Shown here: positions 24,747 through 32,321 of the stretch, one piece after another
Position numbering within the stretch: position 1 is the first letter of the stretch
Layout: every line of letters begins with the position of its first letter
Assembly (NCBI RefSeq): GCF_014649775.1
Contig: NZ_BMTR01000017.1
Coordinates: forward strand, 124,001 to 188,000
Length of the DNA stretch: 64,000 nt
Direction: 5' to 3'
Source: Streptomyces longisporoflavus
Lineage (GTDB): Bacteria > Actinomycetota > Actinomycetes > Streptomycetales > Streptomycetaceae
Program-made: the position numbers and the translations under genes
The notes under the pieces: model-generated
The model's input: the letters and a program-made list of their open reading frames with translations, nothing else
Told to the model about the DNA's origin: nothing
The model's database searches: none

Positions 24747-26590
24747 ACGAGCCCTCGGCAGAGCAGCAGACGGACACCCGCGAGCTGCTCCCCACCGCCA
24801 CCGCGCCCCGCACCCGGGCCGCGGTCCGCGAACTGGTGCGTCCGCACCGCGGCCTCGCCGTCGGCGGCTTCGCGGTGATGATCGCGGCGACCGGCGTGGG
24901 GCTGCTCGTCCAGCCGATCCTCGGCCGCATCGTGGACCTGGTGGCCGAGCAGCGTCAGCCCGGCGACCTCACGCTGCCGGTCGTCCTGCTCGTCCTGGTG
25001 GCCCTCGTGCACGGCGGAACCACCTCGCTCGGCCTGTCCCTCGTGTCCCGGCTCGGCGAGACCGTTCTCGCGCAACTGCGCGAGCGGTTCGTGGAGAAGG
25101 CGCTGCGGATGCCGCTGGAGCAGGTGGAGAAGGCCGGTGCGGGAGACCTCACCGCGCGGGTGACCCGGGATGTCTCCGTGGTCGGCGAGGCGGTGCGCAG
25201 CGCCCTGCCCGAGCTGGCCCGGTCCCTTCTCACCATCGTCCTGACGCTGGCCGCGATGGCGGCGCTCGACTGGCGCTTCCTGGTCGCGGCCCTCCTCGCG
25301 GTGCCCGTCCAGGCGTCCACCGCCCGCTGGTACGTACGCCACGCCGTTCCGCTCTACGCCCAGCAGCGCATCGCCACCGGGGCACAGCAGCAGCAGTTGC
25401 TCGACACCATCGCGGGCGCCGGCACGGTGCGGGGCTTTCGCATCGAGGAGGAGCACACCGAGCGGGTGACGCGGCGTTCGTCGACCGCGGTCACGCTGAA
25501 GATGCGCGGCATACGCCTGGTCCTCGACTTCTACAACCGCCTGCACGTCGCCGAGTACACCGGCCTCGCCGCGGTGCTCGTCGCCGGCTTCCTCCTCGTC
25601 CGCGCGGACTCCGTGTCCATCGGCACCGCGACCGCCGCCGCGCTGTACTTCCACAGCCTGTTCGGTCCGGTCAACAACGCGCTCGTCCTGCTCGACGACG
25701 CGCAGTCGGCGACAGCGTCCCTCGCCCGTCTCGTCGGAGTCGCCGACGAGAAGACCCCGGAACCCGCTGCGGTACAGGAGGCCCCGGCGGCGGCCGGTCC
25801 GGCGCCGGACGGCACGGTCACCGTGATCGGCATCGACCACGCGTACCTGCCCGGCCGCCCCGTCCTGCACGACGTGGATCTCACGCTGCGTCCCGGCGAG
25901 CGGGTCGCCCTGGTCGGCCCGAGCGGCGCGGGCAAGACCACCCTGGCCAAGCTCATCGCGGGCGTGCACCGGCCGACCTCCGGCTCCGTGCATCTGAGCG
26001 GGAGCCCGACGCGGGGCAACGGCCTGCCGGTCGCCCTGGTCACCCAGGAGACGCACGTCTTCGCCGGGTCCCTCGCGGACGATCTGCGCCTGGCCCGCCC
26101 CGATGCCACCGACGACGAGCTGCGCACGGCACTGACCGAGGTCGAAGCCCTCGACTGGGTCGAAGCGCTGCCCGATGGCCTGGACACCGTGGTGGGCGAC
26201 GGGGGCCACCGGCTCACCTCCGCCCGGGTCCAGCAACTGGCACTGGCCCGCCTCATACTGGCCGATCCCCCGGTGGCCGTGCTCGACGAGGCGACGGCGG
26301 AGGCCGGGAGCACCGGCGCGCGGCTGCTGGAGAAGGCCGCGGGCCGGGCGATCGAGGGGCGCACCGCGCTGGTCGTCGCGCACCGCCTCACCCAGGCCGC
26401 GACCGCCGACCGGATCGTCGTCATGGAGGGCGGCCGGATCGTGGAGAGCGGCACCCACGACGAACTGCGCGAGGGCTCCGGGCCCTACGCCGCGCTCTGG
26501 AAGGCGTGGTCCGGCACCCGTAGCGCGAGCGACGAGCCCGCCGCGCACCGGGCCGGAGCCGACACCCCGACCGTGAAGGACGCGGACTGA
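24743..26590 (+). CDS. ABC exporter half-transporter with intact Walker motifs
   Basis: A 615-residue partner of the preceding half-transporter, with six membrane segments (residues about 30-330) and an ATPase. Walker A GPSGAGKTT and Walker B VAVLDEATAE are canonical, but the signature is LTSARVQQ instead of LSGGQ. With the intact signature of its partner it can build one competent ATP site; the other site would be dead. This is the pattern of asymmetric heterodimeric exporters such as TM287/288. The tail after about residue 585 is Ala- and Asp-rich. I see no siderophore-interacting reductase domain of the IrtA kind. Confidence 0.93.
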   Translation: MNEPSAEQQTDTRELLPTATAPRTRAAVRELVRPHRGLAVGGFAVMIAATGVGLLVQPILGRIVDLVAEQRQPGDLTLPVVLLVLVALVHGGTTSLGLSLVSRLGETVLAQLRERFVEKALRMPLEQVEKAGAGDLTARVTRDVSVVGEAVRSALPELARSLLTIVLTLAAMAALDWRFLVAALLAVPVQASTARWYVRHAVPLYAQQRIATGAQQQQLLDTIAGAGTVRGFRIEEEHTERVTRRSSTAVTLKMRGIRLVLDFYNRLHVAEYTGLAAVLVAGFLLVRADSVSIGTATAAALYFHSLFGPVNNALVLLDDAQSATASLARLVGVADEKTPEPAAVQEAPAAAGPAPDGTVTVIGIDHAYLPGRPVLHDVDLTLRPGERVALVGPSGAGKTTLAKLIAGVHRPTSGSVHLSGSPTRGNGLPVALVTQETHVFAGSLADDLRLARPDATDDELRTALTEVEALDWVEALPDGLDTVVGDGGHRLTSARVQQLALARLILADPPVAVLDEATAEAGSTGARLLEKAAGRAIEGRTALVVAHRLTQAATADRIVVMEGGRIVESGTHDELREGSGPYAALWKAWSGTRSASDEPAAHRAGADTPTVKDAD

Positions 26591-26714
26591 TGCCCGGCTC
26601 TCCCGGATACACTCCCGCTCGCACACTCTTCGCCTTCGGCCAGGACCCCCGCTCCCGCGTCCTGACCCAAGCTCCAGGGTGAAGATGAAGCAGCACGCCG
26701 GGAGCCAGTGAACG

Positions 26715-26720
26715 TATGAT
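26715..26720 (+). promoter_or_regulatory. -10 element of a leaderless promoter (Nudix-like gene)
   Basis: TATGAT stands six bases before the ATG at 26727, so the transcript should begin at the start codon. No ribosome site is visible. Confidence 0.5.
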
Positions 26721-26726
26721 CAGCCG

Positions 26727-27263
26727 ATGTCTGACACGACCGAAACCACGCCCGGCTGGCTGACCTCCGACGAGCTCGAGCAGGCCCGTGCACGCATGCC
26801 GATCCTGTACGTCGAGGCGGTGCCGGTGCGCGTCGACGACAACGGCGAAGTCACCAGCATCGGACTGCTTTTGGGCATGGGGCGGGACGGGGCGGTCAGC
26901 CGCTCCCTCGTCTCCGGCCGGGTCCTGCACCACGAGCGGGTCCGGGACGCGCTGCTGCGCCACCTGGAGAAGGACCTCGGCCCCGCCGCGCTCCCCCGCG
27001 TCCCGGCCGCGCTCCAGCCCTTCACCATCGCCGAGTACTTCCCGACGCAGGGCATCACGCCGTTCCACGACCCCCGTCAGCACGCGGTGTCCCTCGCCTA
27101 CATCGTTCCGGTGGCCGGCGACTGCCGTCCCCGCCAGGACGCCCTCGACCTGGCCTGGTTCAGTCCGCAGGAGGCCTCGTCCGTGACCGTCCAGAACGAG
27201 ATGCCGGGCGGTCACGGTGTTCTCCTCAAGCAGGCTCTCGCGCACGCGGGTTGCCTGACCTGA
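26727..27263 (+). CDS. Nudix-fold protein with degenerate Nudix box (DUF4916-like)
   Basis: A 178-residue protein with a Nudix-like fold. The helix that should carry GX5EX7REUXEEXGU reads GRVLHHERVRDALLRHLEKDLG in two pieces: GRVLHHE fits the first half, but the catalytic REUXEE is RHLEKD, so the metal-binding glutamates are largely lost. Hydrolase activity is doubtful; a ligand-binding or regulatory role is more likely. Such proteins are widespread in Streptomyces. The mRNA is probably leaderless. It lies between the two iron-box genes but has its own promoter. Confidence 0.85.
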   Translation: MSDTTETTPGWLTSDELEQARARMPILYVEAVPVRVDDNGEVTSIGLLLGMGRDGAVSRSLVSGRVLHHERVRDALLRHLEKDLGPAALPRVPAALQPFTIAEYFPTQGITPFHDPRQHAVSLAYIVPVAGDCRPRQDALDLAWFSPQEASSVTVQNEMPGGHGVLLKQALAHAGCLT

Positions 27264-27292
27264 GACAGGGATGACCCGGCGGCAATGACTAA

Positions 27293-27311
27293 TTAGGTAA
27301 GGCTCGGCTAA
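27293..27311. promoter_or_regulatory. iron box (DmdR1/IdeR-like) before the YncE-like gene
   Basis: TTAGGTAAGGCTCGGCTAA matches the 19-base DtxR/IdeR/DmdR1 consensus at 15 positions, with both outer TTAGG/CTAA ends intact. It lies 57 bases before the ATG, a good operator position. Confidence 0.75.
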
Positions 27312-27367
27312 GTTGATCGGCGAGTGCCTCCCTCCGGAGGCACCTCTGCCAAGGAGATCGACGCAGC

Positions 27368-28441
27368 ATGAGCTCAACCATCCGCCGGGCCCGCCGTTCC
27401 ACCGCGATCACCGTGTCGCTCGCCGTGGGCGGCGCCCTGGTCCCGGCCGCCACCGCCGCAGCCGCCGGCACCGACCCCGATGCCGCGCGGACCGGCTCGT
27501 CCGCGGTATCGGTGCCGATCAGGCAAGGCCTCTACCAGTCCGCGTACTCCGAGCGGAACGACGCACTCTGGATGACCTCCTCCGTGGGCATGCCGCCCGC
27601 CACCGTCACGGACTCCAGACTGCTGAGAGTCGACCCGGACACGCTGAAGGTGGAGAAGTCCTACGCGGCCCCGGTCACCGACGCGGCCACCGGCGCCGTC
27701 GAGTCGGTCTACGGAATCGCCGTCGACGACGAGCACAACACCGTCTGGACGACGAACACCCGCGACCACTCCGTCGCCGTGTACAGCCAGCGCACCGGCA
27801 AGCGCCTCGCGTCGCTGCCGGGCGTGAACCACGCCCGGGAGATAGTCGTCGACGAGCGGCGCGACACGGTGTGGGCGAGCGCCTTCGGCGACGGCACCCT
27901 CGTCGCGTTCGACTCCGGCACCTTCAAGGAGAAGGAGCGCGTCACCGTTCCCGGCGCCGGCCCGACGGGCCTCGCCCTGAACGAGCGGACCGGCACGGTG
28001 TACGCCGCCGACTACCACGGCGCCCGGATCATCGAGGTCTCCCCCGGCGCCGAGAGCCCGCGGCTCATTCCGGCCGGGCAGGGATCGCTCTCGGTCGCCC
28101 TCTCCGCCAACGGCCGCACCGCCTACACCGCCGACCAGACCTCCGGCACCGTCACGGTCGTCGACCTGCGCAAGGGTGCGGTCACCCGGTCCGTGGCCAC
28201 CGGCGGGGGCACCAAGTCCGTGGCCGTCGACCGGCGCTCGGGCCACGTCCTCGCGGTCAACCGTACGAGCGCGACCGTCACGATCGTCGACCCGTACAAG
28301 GGAGCCGTCGTGAAGTCCGTGGCCACCGGCGCCAACCCCAATCACGTCCATGTGGCCGAGGGTCACGCGTACGTGGCGGACAAGTCGGGCTCCGGCCCCG
28401 CGGGAGAGGACCTCCTGACCCGCGTCCGCCTGCGGCGCTAG
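27368..28441 (+). CDS. secreted YncE-like beta-propeller protein
   Basis: A 357-residue exported protein with a Sec-type signal (about residues 1-34, RRARRSTAITVSLAVGGAL then ATAAAA) and about seven YVTN/NHL-type repeats that build a beta-propeller. Recurring strands are TVVDLRKGAVTRSVATGGGT and TIVDPYKGAVVKSVATGANP, with HVHVAEGHAYVADKSG closing the ring. AAGGAGAT precedes the ATG. The iron box upstream suggests expression under iron starvation. E. coli YncE, a periplasmic propeller, is reported to be iron-responsive too. The ligand is unknown. Confidence 0.88.
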   Translation: MSSTIRRARRSTAITVSLAVGGALVPAATAAAAGTDPDAARTGSSAVSVPIRQGLYQSAYSERNDALWMTSSVGMPPATVTDSRLLRVDPDTLKVEKSYAAPVTDAATGAVESVYGIAVDDEHNTVWTTNTRDHSVAVYSQRTGKRLASLPGVNHAREIVVDERRDTVWASAFGDGTLVAFDSGTFKEKERVTVPGAGPTGLALNERTGTVYAADYHGARIIEVSPGAESPRLIPAGQGSLSVALSANGRTAYTADQTSGTVTVVDLRKGAVTRSVATGGGTKSVAVDRRSGHVLAVNRTSATVTIVDPYKGAVVKSVATGANPNHVHVAEGHAYVADKSGSGPAGEDLLTRVRLRR

Positions 28442-28518
28442 TCCGCCCTCGGCGCCGGGGGCCCGGTGGTGCCCGGGGGCTCGGTGGTGCCCGGGGGCCC
28501 TGTGCGGCGGACGGAGTG

Positions 28519-29250
28519 CTACACCTCGGAGGGGTCCGGGGTGCTCTCCTCGTCCTCCGGGTTCCAGTCCAGGAGCCGCACCTTCGCGACCGTCCGCACG
28601 TGCCGGCGCATCGCGGCCGCCGCCGAACGGCCGCGCCCCGCCTCGATCGCGTCGAGGATCTCGTGATGCTGGGCGAGGGAACGGGCGGGGCGCCGCACCT
28701 GGCGCAGTGACTCGTTGCGGCTCTCGGTGATCTGCTCGGCGATGGAGCGCATGAACTCGGCGAGCAGCACGCTGTGCGCGGCGGCGGTCACGGCGGCGTG
28801 GAAGAGCCGGTCGCCCTCGGTGCCGTGCCGGCCCTCCTCGATCTCCCGCGCCATCGTGTCGAGGGCGTCCCGCATCGCCCGCAGGTCATCGTCCGTGCGG
28901 CGCTCGGCGGCCAGTTCGGCGAGCTTGGTCTCCAGTGCCTCGCGCGCCTCCAGGACGTCGGGCAGCCGCCGCCTGCGCTCCACGAGCCGCTCCACCGGCT
29001 CGACGTCCAGGCTGTCCTTGACCAGATAGGTGCCGCCGCCGTGCCGCACCTCGACCAGGCCCTGCACTTCGAGTACGACGATGGCCTGCTTGACGGAGGC
29101 GCGGGACACGCCGAGGCGCTGGGCCAGTTCGCGCTCGGGGGGCAGCCGGTCGCCGGAGCGCAGGCCGCCCTCCCCGACGTAGGCACGCAGCCGGTCGAGC
29201 ACCTGCTCGTACAGCCTCGTCCTGCCCATGGGGCGCAGCGCGTCAGACAT
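28519..29250 (-). CDS. GntR/FadR family regulator of the mat operon
   Basis: A 243-residue regulator with an N-terminal winged helix (RLYEQVLDRLRAYVGEGGLR, SRASVKQAIVVLEVQGLVEV) and a C-terminal FCD ligand domain (metal-binding His/Asp pattern DRLFHAAVTAAAH and AQHHEILDAIEAG). It is divergent from matC, a position typical of malonate regulators, and the twin operator-like sites at 29345-29438 lie between them. The ligand is probably malonate or malonyl-CoA. The start ATG at 29250 is preceded by GGGGGTTGGG. Confidence 0.92.
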   Translation of the reverse strand: MSDALRPMGRTRLYEQVLDRLRAYVGEGGLRSGDRLPPERELAQRLGVSRASVKQAIVVLEVQGLVEVRHGGGTYLVKDSLDVEPVERLVERRRRLPDVLEAREALETKLAELAAERRTDDDLRAMRDALDTMAREIEEGRHGTEGDRLFHAAVTAAAHSVLLAEFMRSIAEQITESRNESLRQVRRPARSLAQHHEILDAIEAGRGRSAAAAMRRHVRTVAKVRLLDWNPEDEESTPDPSEV

Positions 29251-29344
29251 CCCAACCCCCCATTTCGGCCCCCGTCGCCGTATTTCGGTCCCCGTGCCGA
29301 CGGTTCCGCAGCCTAACAGCGGCCGCCGCGGTGGACGAGTGGCC

Positions 29345-29361
29345 AATTGGCCCAGCCAATT
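29345..29361. promoter_or_regulatory. GntR operator copy 1 (matC upstream region)
   Basis: AATTGGC-CCA-GCCAATT is a perfect 7-3-7 inverted repeat between the divergent GntR and matC genes. A similar copy lies 77 bases further on. Confidence 0.55.
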
Positions 29362-29421
29362 CGTGCGCGATCTCTTGACGGCCGAAACCGATACCCCGAC
29401 GCTGAGTTCCGCCCACAGCCA

Positions 29422-29438
29422 AATTGGTTCAGCCACTT
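29422..29438. promoter_or_regulatory. GntR operator copy 2 (matC upstream region)
   Basis: AATTGGTTCAGCCACTT matches copy 1 at 14 of 17 positions and begins 54 bases before the matC start. Two copies, about seven helical turns apart, suggest cooperative or looping repression. Confidence 0.5.
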
Positions 29439-29475
29439 GGCCAATAAAGGACGGCCCCAGGGACGGGAACCCACG

Positions 29476-30729
29476 ATGTCCGCCGAACTCATCTCCATCC
29501 TCGTACTCGTGGTGGTCTTCGTGATCGCCACCACCCGCTCCATCAACATGGGCGCGCTCGCCTTCGCCGCCGCCTTCGCGGTCGGTGAGCTCGCCGCCGA
29601 CCTCGACGCGGACGGCATCTTCGCCGGCTTCCCCGGCGACCTCTTCGTCGTCCTGGTCGGCGTGACCTATCTGTTCGCGATCGCCCGCGCCAACGGCACC
29701 ACGGACTGGCTCGTGCACGCCTCCATCCGCCTGGTGCGCGGGCGGATCGCGCTGATCCCCTGGGTGATGTTCGTGATCACCGGGGCGCTCACCGCGATCG
29801 GCGCGGTCAGCCCGGCCGCCGTGGCGATCGTCGCGCCGATAGCCCTGAGCTTCGCCGCCCGGTACGCGATCAGTCCGCTCCTGATGGGCGCCATGGTGGT
29901 GCACGGGGCGCAGGGCGGCGGCTTCTCGCCGATCAGCATCTACGGCTCCATCGTCAACGGCATCGTGGAGCGCGAGGACCTGCCGGGGAACGAGGTCGCC
30001 CTCTTCCTCGCCTCGCTGATCGCCAATGTCATCATCGCCGGGATCGTGTTCGTCCTCTTCGGCGGGTTGAAGCTGAGCGGTCGCGACATGGACGAGGAGT
30101 CGAAGTCGGCTGCGGAGGAGGACGATTCCCGGCTCGATCCGGCCAAGATCGCCACGCTGGCCGCGCTGGTCGCCCTCGTCGTCGCCGTGCTCGGCTTCGA
30201 CCTCGACGCAGGCCTGAGCTCCATCACGCTGGCCGTGATCCTGAGCGCGTTCTGGCCGGAGTCCAGCCGCCGGGCCGTCGGCGAGATCGCCTGGCCGACC
30301 GTGCTCCTGATCTGCGGTGTGCTGACCTACGTCGGCGTCCTCGAAGAGATGGGCACCATCAAGTGGGCCGGTGAGGGCGTCTCCGACATCGGCGTCCCGC
30401 TCCTCGCCGCCCTGCTGCTCTGCTACATCGGCGCGATCATCTCCGCGTTCGCCTCCTCCGTCGGGATCATGGGCGCGCTGATTCCGCTCGCCGTGCCGTT
30501 CCTGGCCCAGGGGGAGATCGGCGCGGTCGGCATGATCGCGGCGCTCGCCGTCTCCGCCACCGTCGTGGACGTCAGCCCCTTCTCGACCAACGGCGCGCTG
30601 GTGCTGGCCGCCGCACCCGACGTCGACCGGGAGCGCTTCTTCCGCCAGCTGATGGTGTACGGCGGGATCGTGGTGGCCGTGGTACCCGCGGCGGTGTGGC
30701 TCGTCCTCGTGGTGCCAGGATTCGGGTAG
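29476..30729 (+). CDS. matC: malonate/dicarboxylate carrier, MatC family
   Basis: A 417-residue membrane transporter with about 11-12 hydrophobic segments. The first half fits the MatC N-terminal domain (SINMGALAFAAAFAVGELAA, GVTYLFAIARANGTTDWLV) and the second resembles the CitMHS/SLC13 fold (ISAFASSVGIMGALIPLAVP). It should import malonate for the synthetase encoded next. It is divergent from its GntR regulator and followed, after a tandem repeat, by matB. The same gene order is known in S. coelicolor around its malonyl-CoA synthetase gene. Confidence 0.9.
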   Translation: MSAELISILVLVVVFVIATTRSINMGALAFAAAFAVGELAADLDADGIFAGFPGDLFVVLVGVTYLFAIARANGTTDWLVHASIRLVRGRIALIPWVMFVITGALTAIGAVSPAAVAIVAPIALSFAARYAISPLLMGAMVVHGAQGGGFSPISIYGSIVNGIVEREDLPGNEVALFLASLIANVIIAGIVFVLFGGLKLSGRDMDEESKSAAEEDDSRLDPAKIATLAALVALVVAVLGFDLDAGLSSITLAVILSAFWPESSRRAVGEIAWPTVLLICGVLTYVGVLEEMGTIKWAGEGVSDIGVPLLAALLLCYIGAIISAFASSVGIMGALIPLAVPFLAQGEIGAVGMIAALAVSATVVDVSPFSTNGALVLAAAPDVDRERFFRQLMVYGGIVVAVVPAAVWLVLVVPGFG

Positions 30730-30790
30730 GACGAATCACGGGCCCGGCCTGCCGGGCTCCGCCGCACGATCACGGCCAACACGGCCGCGC

Positions 30791-30850
30791 CGACGCACCG
30801 ACGCACCGACGCACCGACGCACCGACGCACCGACGCACCGACGCACCGAC
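30791..30850. repeat. 8-base tandem repeat between matC and matB
   Basis: CGACGCAC is repeated seven times exactly, plus half a unit, ending one base before the matB ribosome site. The repeat number could vary by slippage and change the matC-matB spacing. Confidence 0.9.
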
Positions 30851-30866
30851 CAAGGAGATACACAGC

Positions 30867-32321
30867 GTGAGTCTGCCTCACCCGCCCCTCTTCCCGTCCC
30901 TCGTCGCGGGCTCCGACCTCCCGGCTCTGCGCTTCGGCGAGCGCTCCCTGACGTACGCCGAACTCGCCGCGGCGGCCGGTTCCCTGGCCGCCTCCATCGG
31001 CTCGGCGCGCCGGGTGGCACTGTGGGCCACGCCGACGCTCGAAACCGCCGTCGGCGTGGTGGCGGCGCTGCTCGCCGGAGTGCCCGTCGTACCGCTGAAC
31101 CCGAAGATCGGCGAGCGGGAGCTCGGGCACATCGTGGCGGACAGCGCCCCGTCGGTGATCCTTGCGGCACCGGGCGACGAACTCCCCGACGAACTGGGGT
31201 CGTTGGAGCGTACGGACATCACGCCGACCGGCACCGCGACCGGTCCCGTCCGGCTGCCTGCCGAACCCGCGCCCGAGTCCCCCGCCCTGGTCGTCTACAC
31301 CTCGGGCACCACCGGCCCGCCCAAGGGAGCGGTGCTTCCGCGCCGGGCCCTCTCCGCCACACTTGACGCCCTTGAGGACGCCTGGCAGTGGACGGCCGAC
31401 GACGTGCTGGTGCACGGGCTCCCCCTGTTCCACGTGCACGGGCTGATCCTCGGCATCCTCGGCCCGTTGCGCCGCGGCGGTTCGGTACGGCATCTGGGCC
31501 GGTTCTCCGTCGAAGGGGTACGGCGCGAACTGGCGGACGGGGCCACGATGTTGTTCGGCGTACCCACCATGTATCACCGCATCGCGGAGGCGCTGCCCAC
31601 CGATCCCGGCCTCGCCAAGGCCCTGTCGGGCGCCCGGCTGCTGGTGTCGGGATCGGCGGCGCTGCCCGTGCACGACCACGAGCGGATCGCGTCGGCCACG
31701 GGACGCCGGGTGATCGAGCGGTACGGCATGACGGAGACCCTGATGAACACGAGCGTGCGGGCGGACGGCGAACCGCGCGCCGGAACCGTCGGGGTGCCGC
31801 TCGGCGGCGTCGAGCTGCGCCTCGTCGACGAGGCGGGCGCCGAGACGGCGGACCCGCGGGAGGTCGGCGAGATCGAGGTGCGCGGCCCGAACCTGTTCAC
31901 CGAGTACCTGAACCGGCCCGACGCGACGGCGGCGGCCTTCACCGCCGACGGCTGGTTCCGCACCGGCGACATGGCGGTGCGCGACGACGACGGTTATGTG
32001 CGCATCGTCGGCCGCAAGGCCACCGATCTGATCAAGAGCGGCGGTTACAAGATCGGCGCTGGTGAGATCGAGAACGCCCTCCTGGAGTACCCGGGCGTGC
32101 GCGAGGCCGCCGTGACGGGCGAACCGGACGACGACCTGGGCGAGCGCATCGTGGCCTGGATCGTGCCGGCGGACCCCGAACAGGCTCCGTCGGAGCAAGA
32201 CTTGGCGGACCACGTGGCCGCCCAGCTGGCCCCGCACAAGCGCCCGCGGGTCGTGCACTATCTTTCGCAGCTCCCCCGCAACGACATGGGCAAGATCATG
32301 AAGCGGTCCCTCCATGGCTGA
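30867..32321 (+). CDS. matB: malonyl-CoA synthetase
   Basis: A 484-residue acyl-adenylate-forming enzyme that makes malonyl-CoA from malonate, ATP and CoA. The P-loop-like motif is TSGTTGPPKG (145-154). RYGMTETLMNTS is the substrate/adenine motif, DGWFRTGDMAVRDDDGYV the ribose-binding hinge, and the C-terminal PRNDMGKIMK carries the catalytic Lys. Short length and close similarity to the S. coelicolor MatB pattern support the name. AAGGAGAT lies seven bases before the GTG. It overlaps the carboxyltransferase gene by eight bases. Product malonyl-CoA feeds fatty acid or polyketide synthesis. Confidence 0.95.
   Translation: MSLPHPPLFPSLVAGSDLPALRFGERSLTYAELAAAAGSLAASIGSARRVALWATPTLETAVGVVAALLAGVPVVPLNPKIGERELGHIVADSAPSVILAAPGDELPDELGSLERTDITPTGTATGPVRLPAEPAPESPALVVYTSGTTGPPKGAVLPRRALSATLDALEDAWQWTADDVLVHGLPLFHVHGLILGILGPLRRGGSVRHLGRFSVEGVRRELADGATMLFGVPTMYHRIAEALPTDPGLAKALSGARLLVSGSAALPVHDHERIASATGRRVIERYGMTETLMNTSVRADGEPRAGTVGVPLGGVELRLVDEAGAETADPREVGEIEVRGPNLFTEYLNRPDATAAAFTADGWFRTGDMAVRDDDGYVRIVGRKATDLIKSGGYKIGAGEIENALLEYPGVREAAVTGEPDDDLGERIVAWIVPADPEQAPSEQDLADHVAAQLAPHKRPRVVHYLSQLPRNDMGKIMKRSLHG

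Noticed and set aside
28442..28518. Terminator between the YncE-like and GntR genes
   Set aside because: The GC-rich direct repeats here allow several weak pairings but no single convincing hairpin.
30791..30850. CRISPR array
   Set aside because: Units are 8 bases with no spacers and no cas genes are nearby; the same holds for the other tandem arrays.
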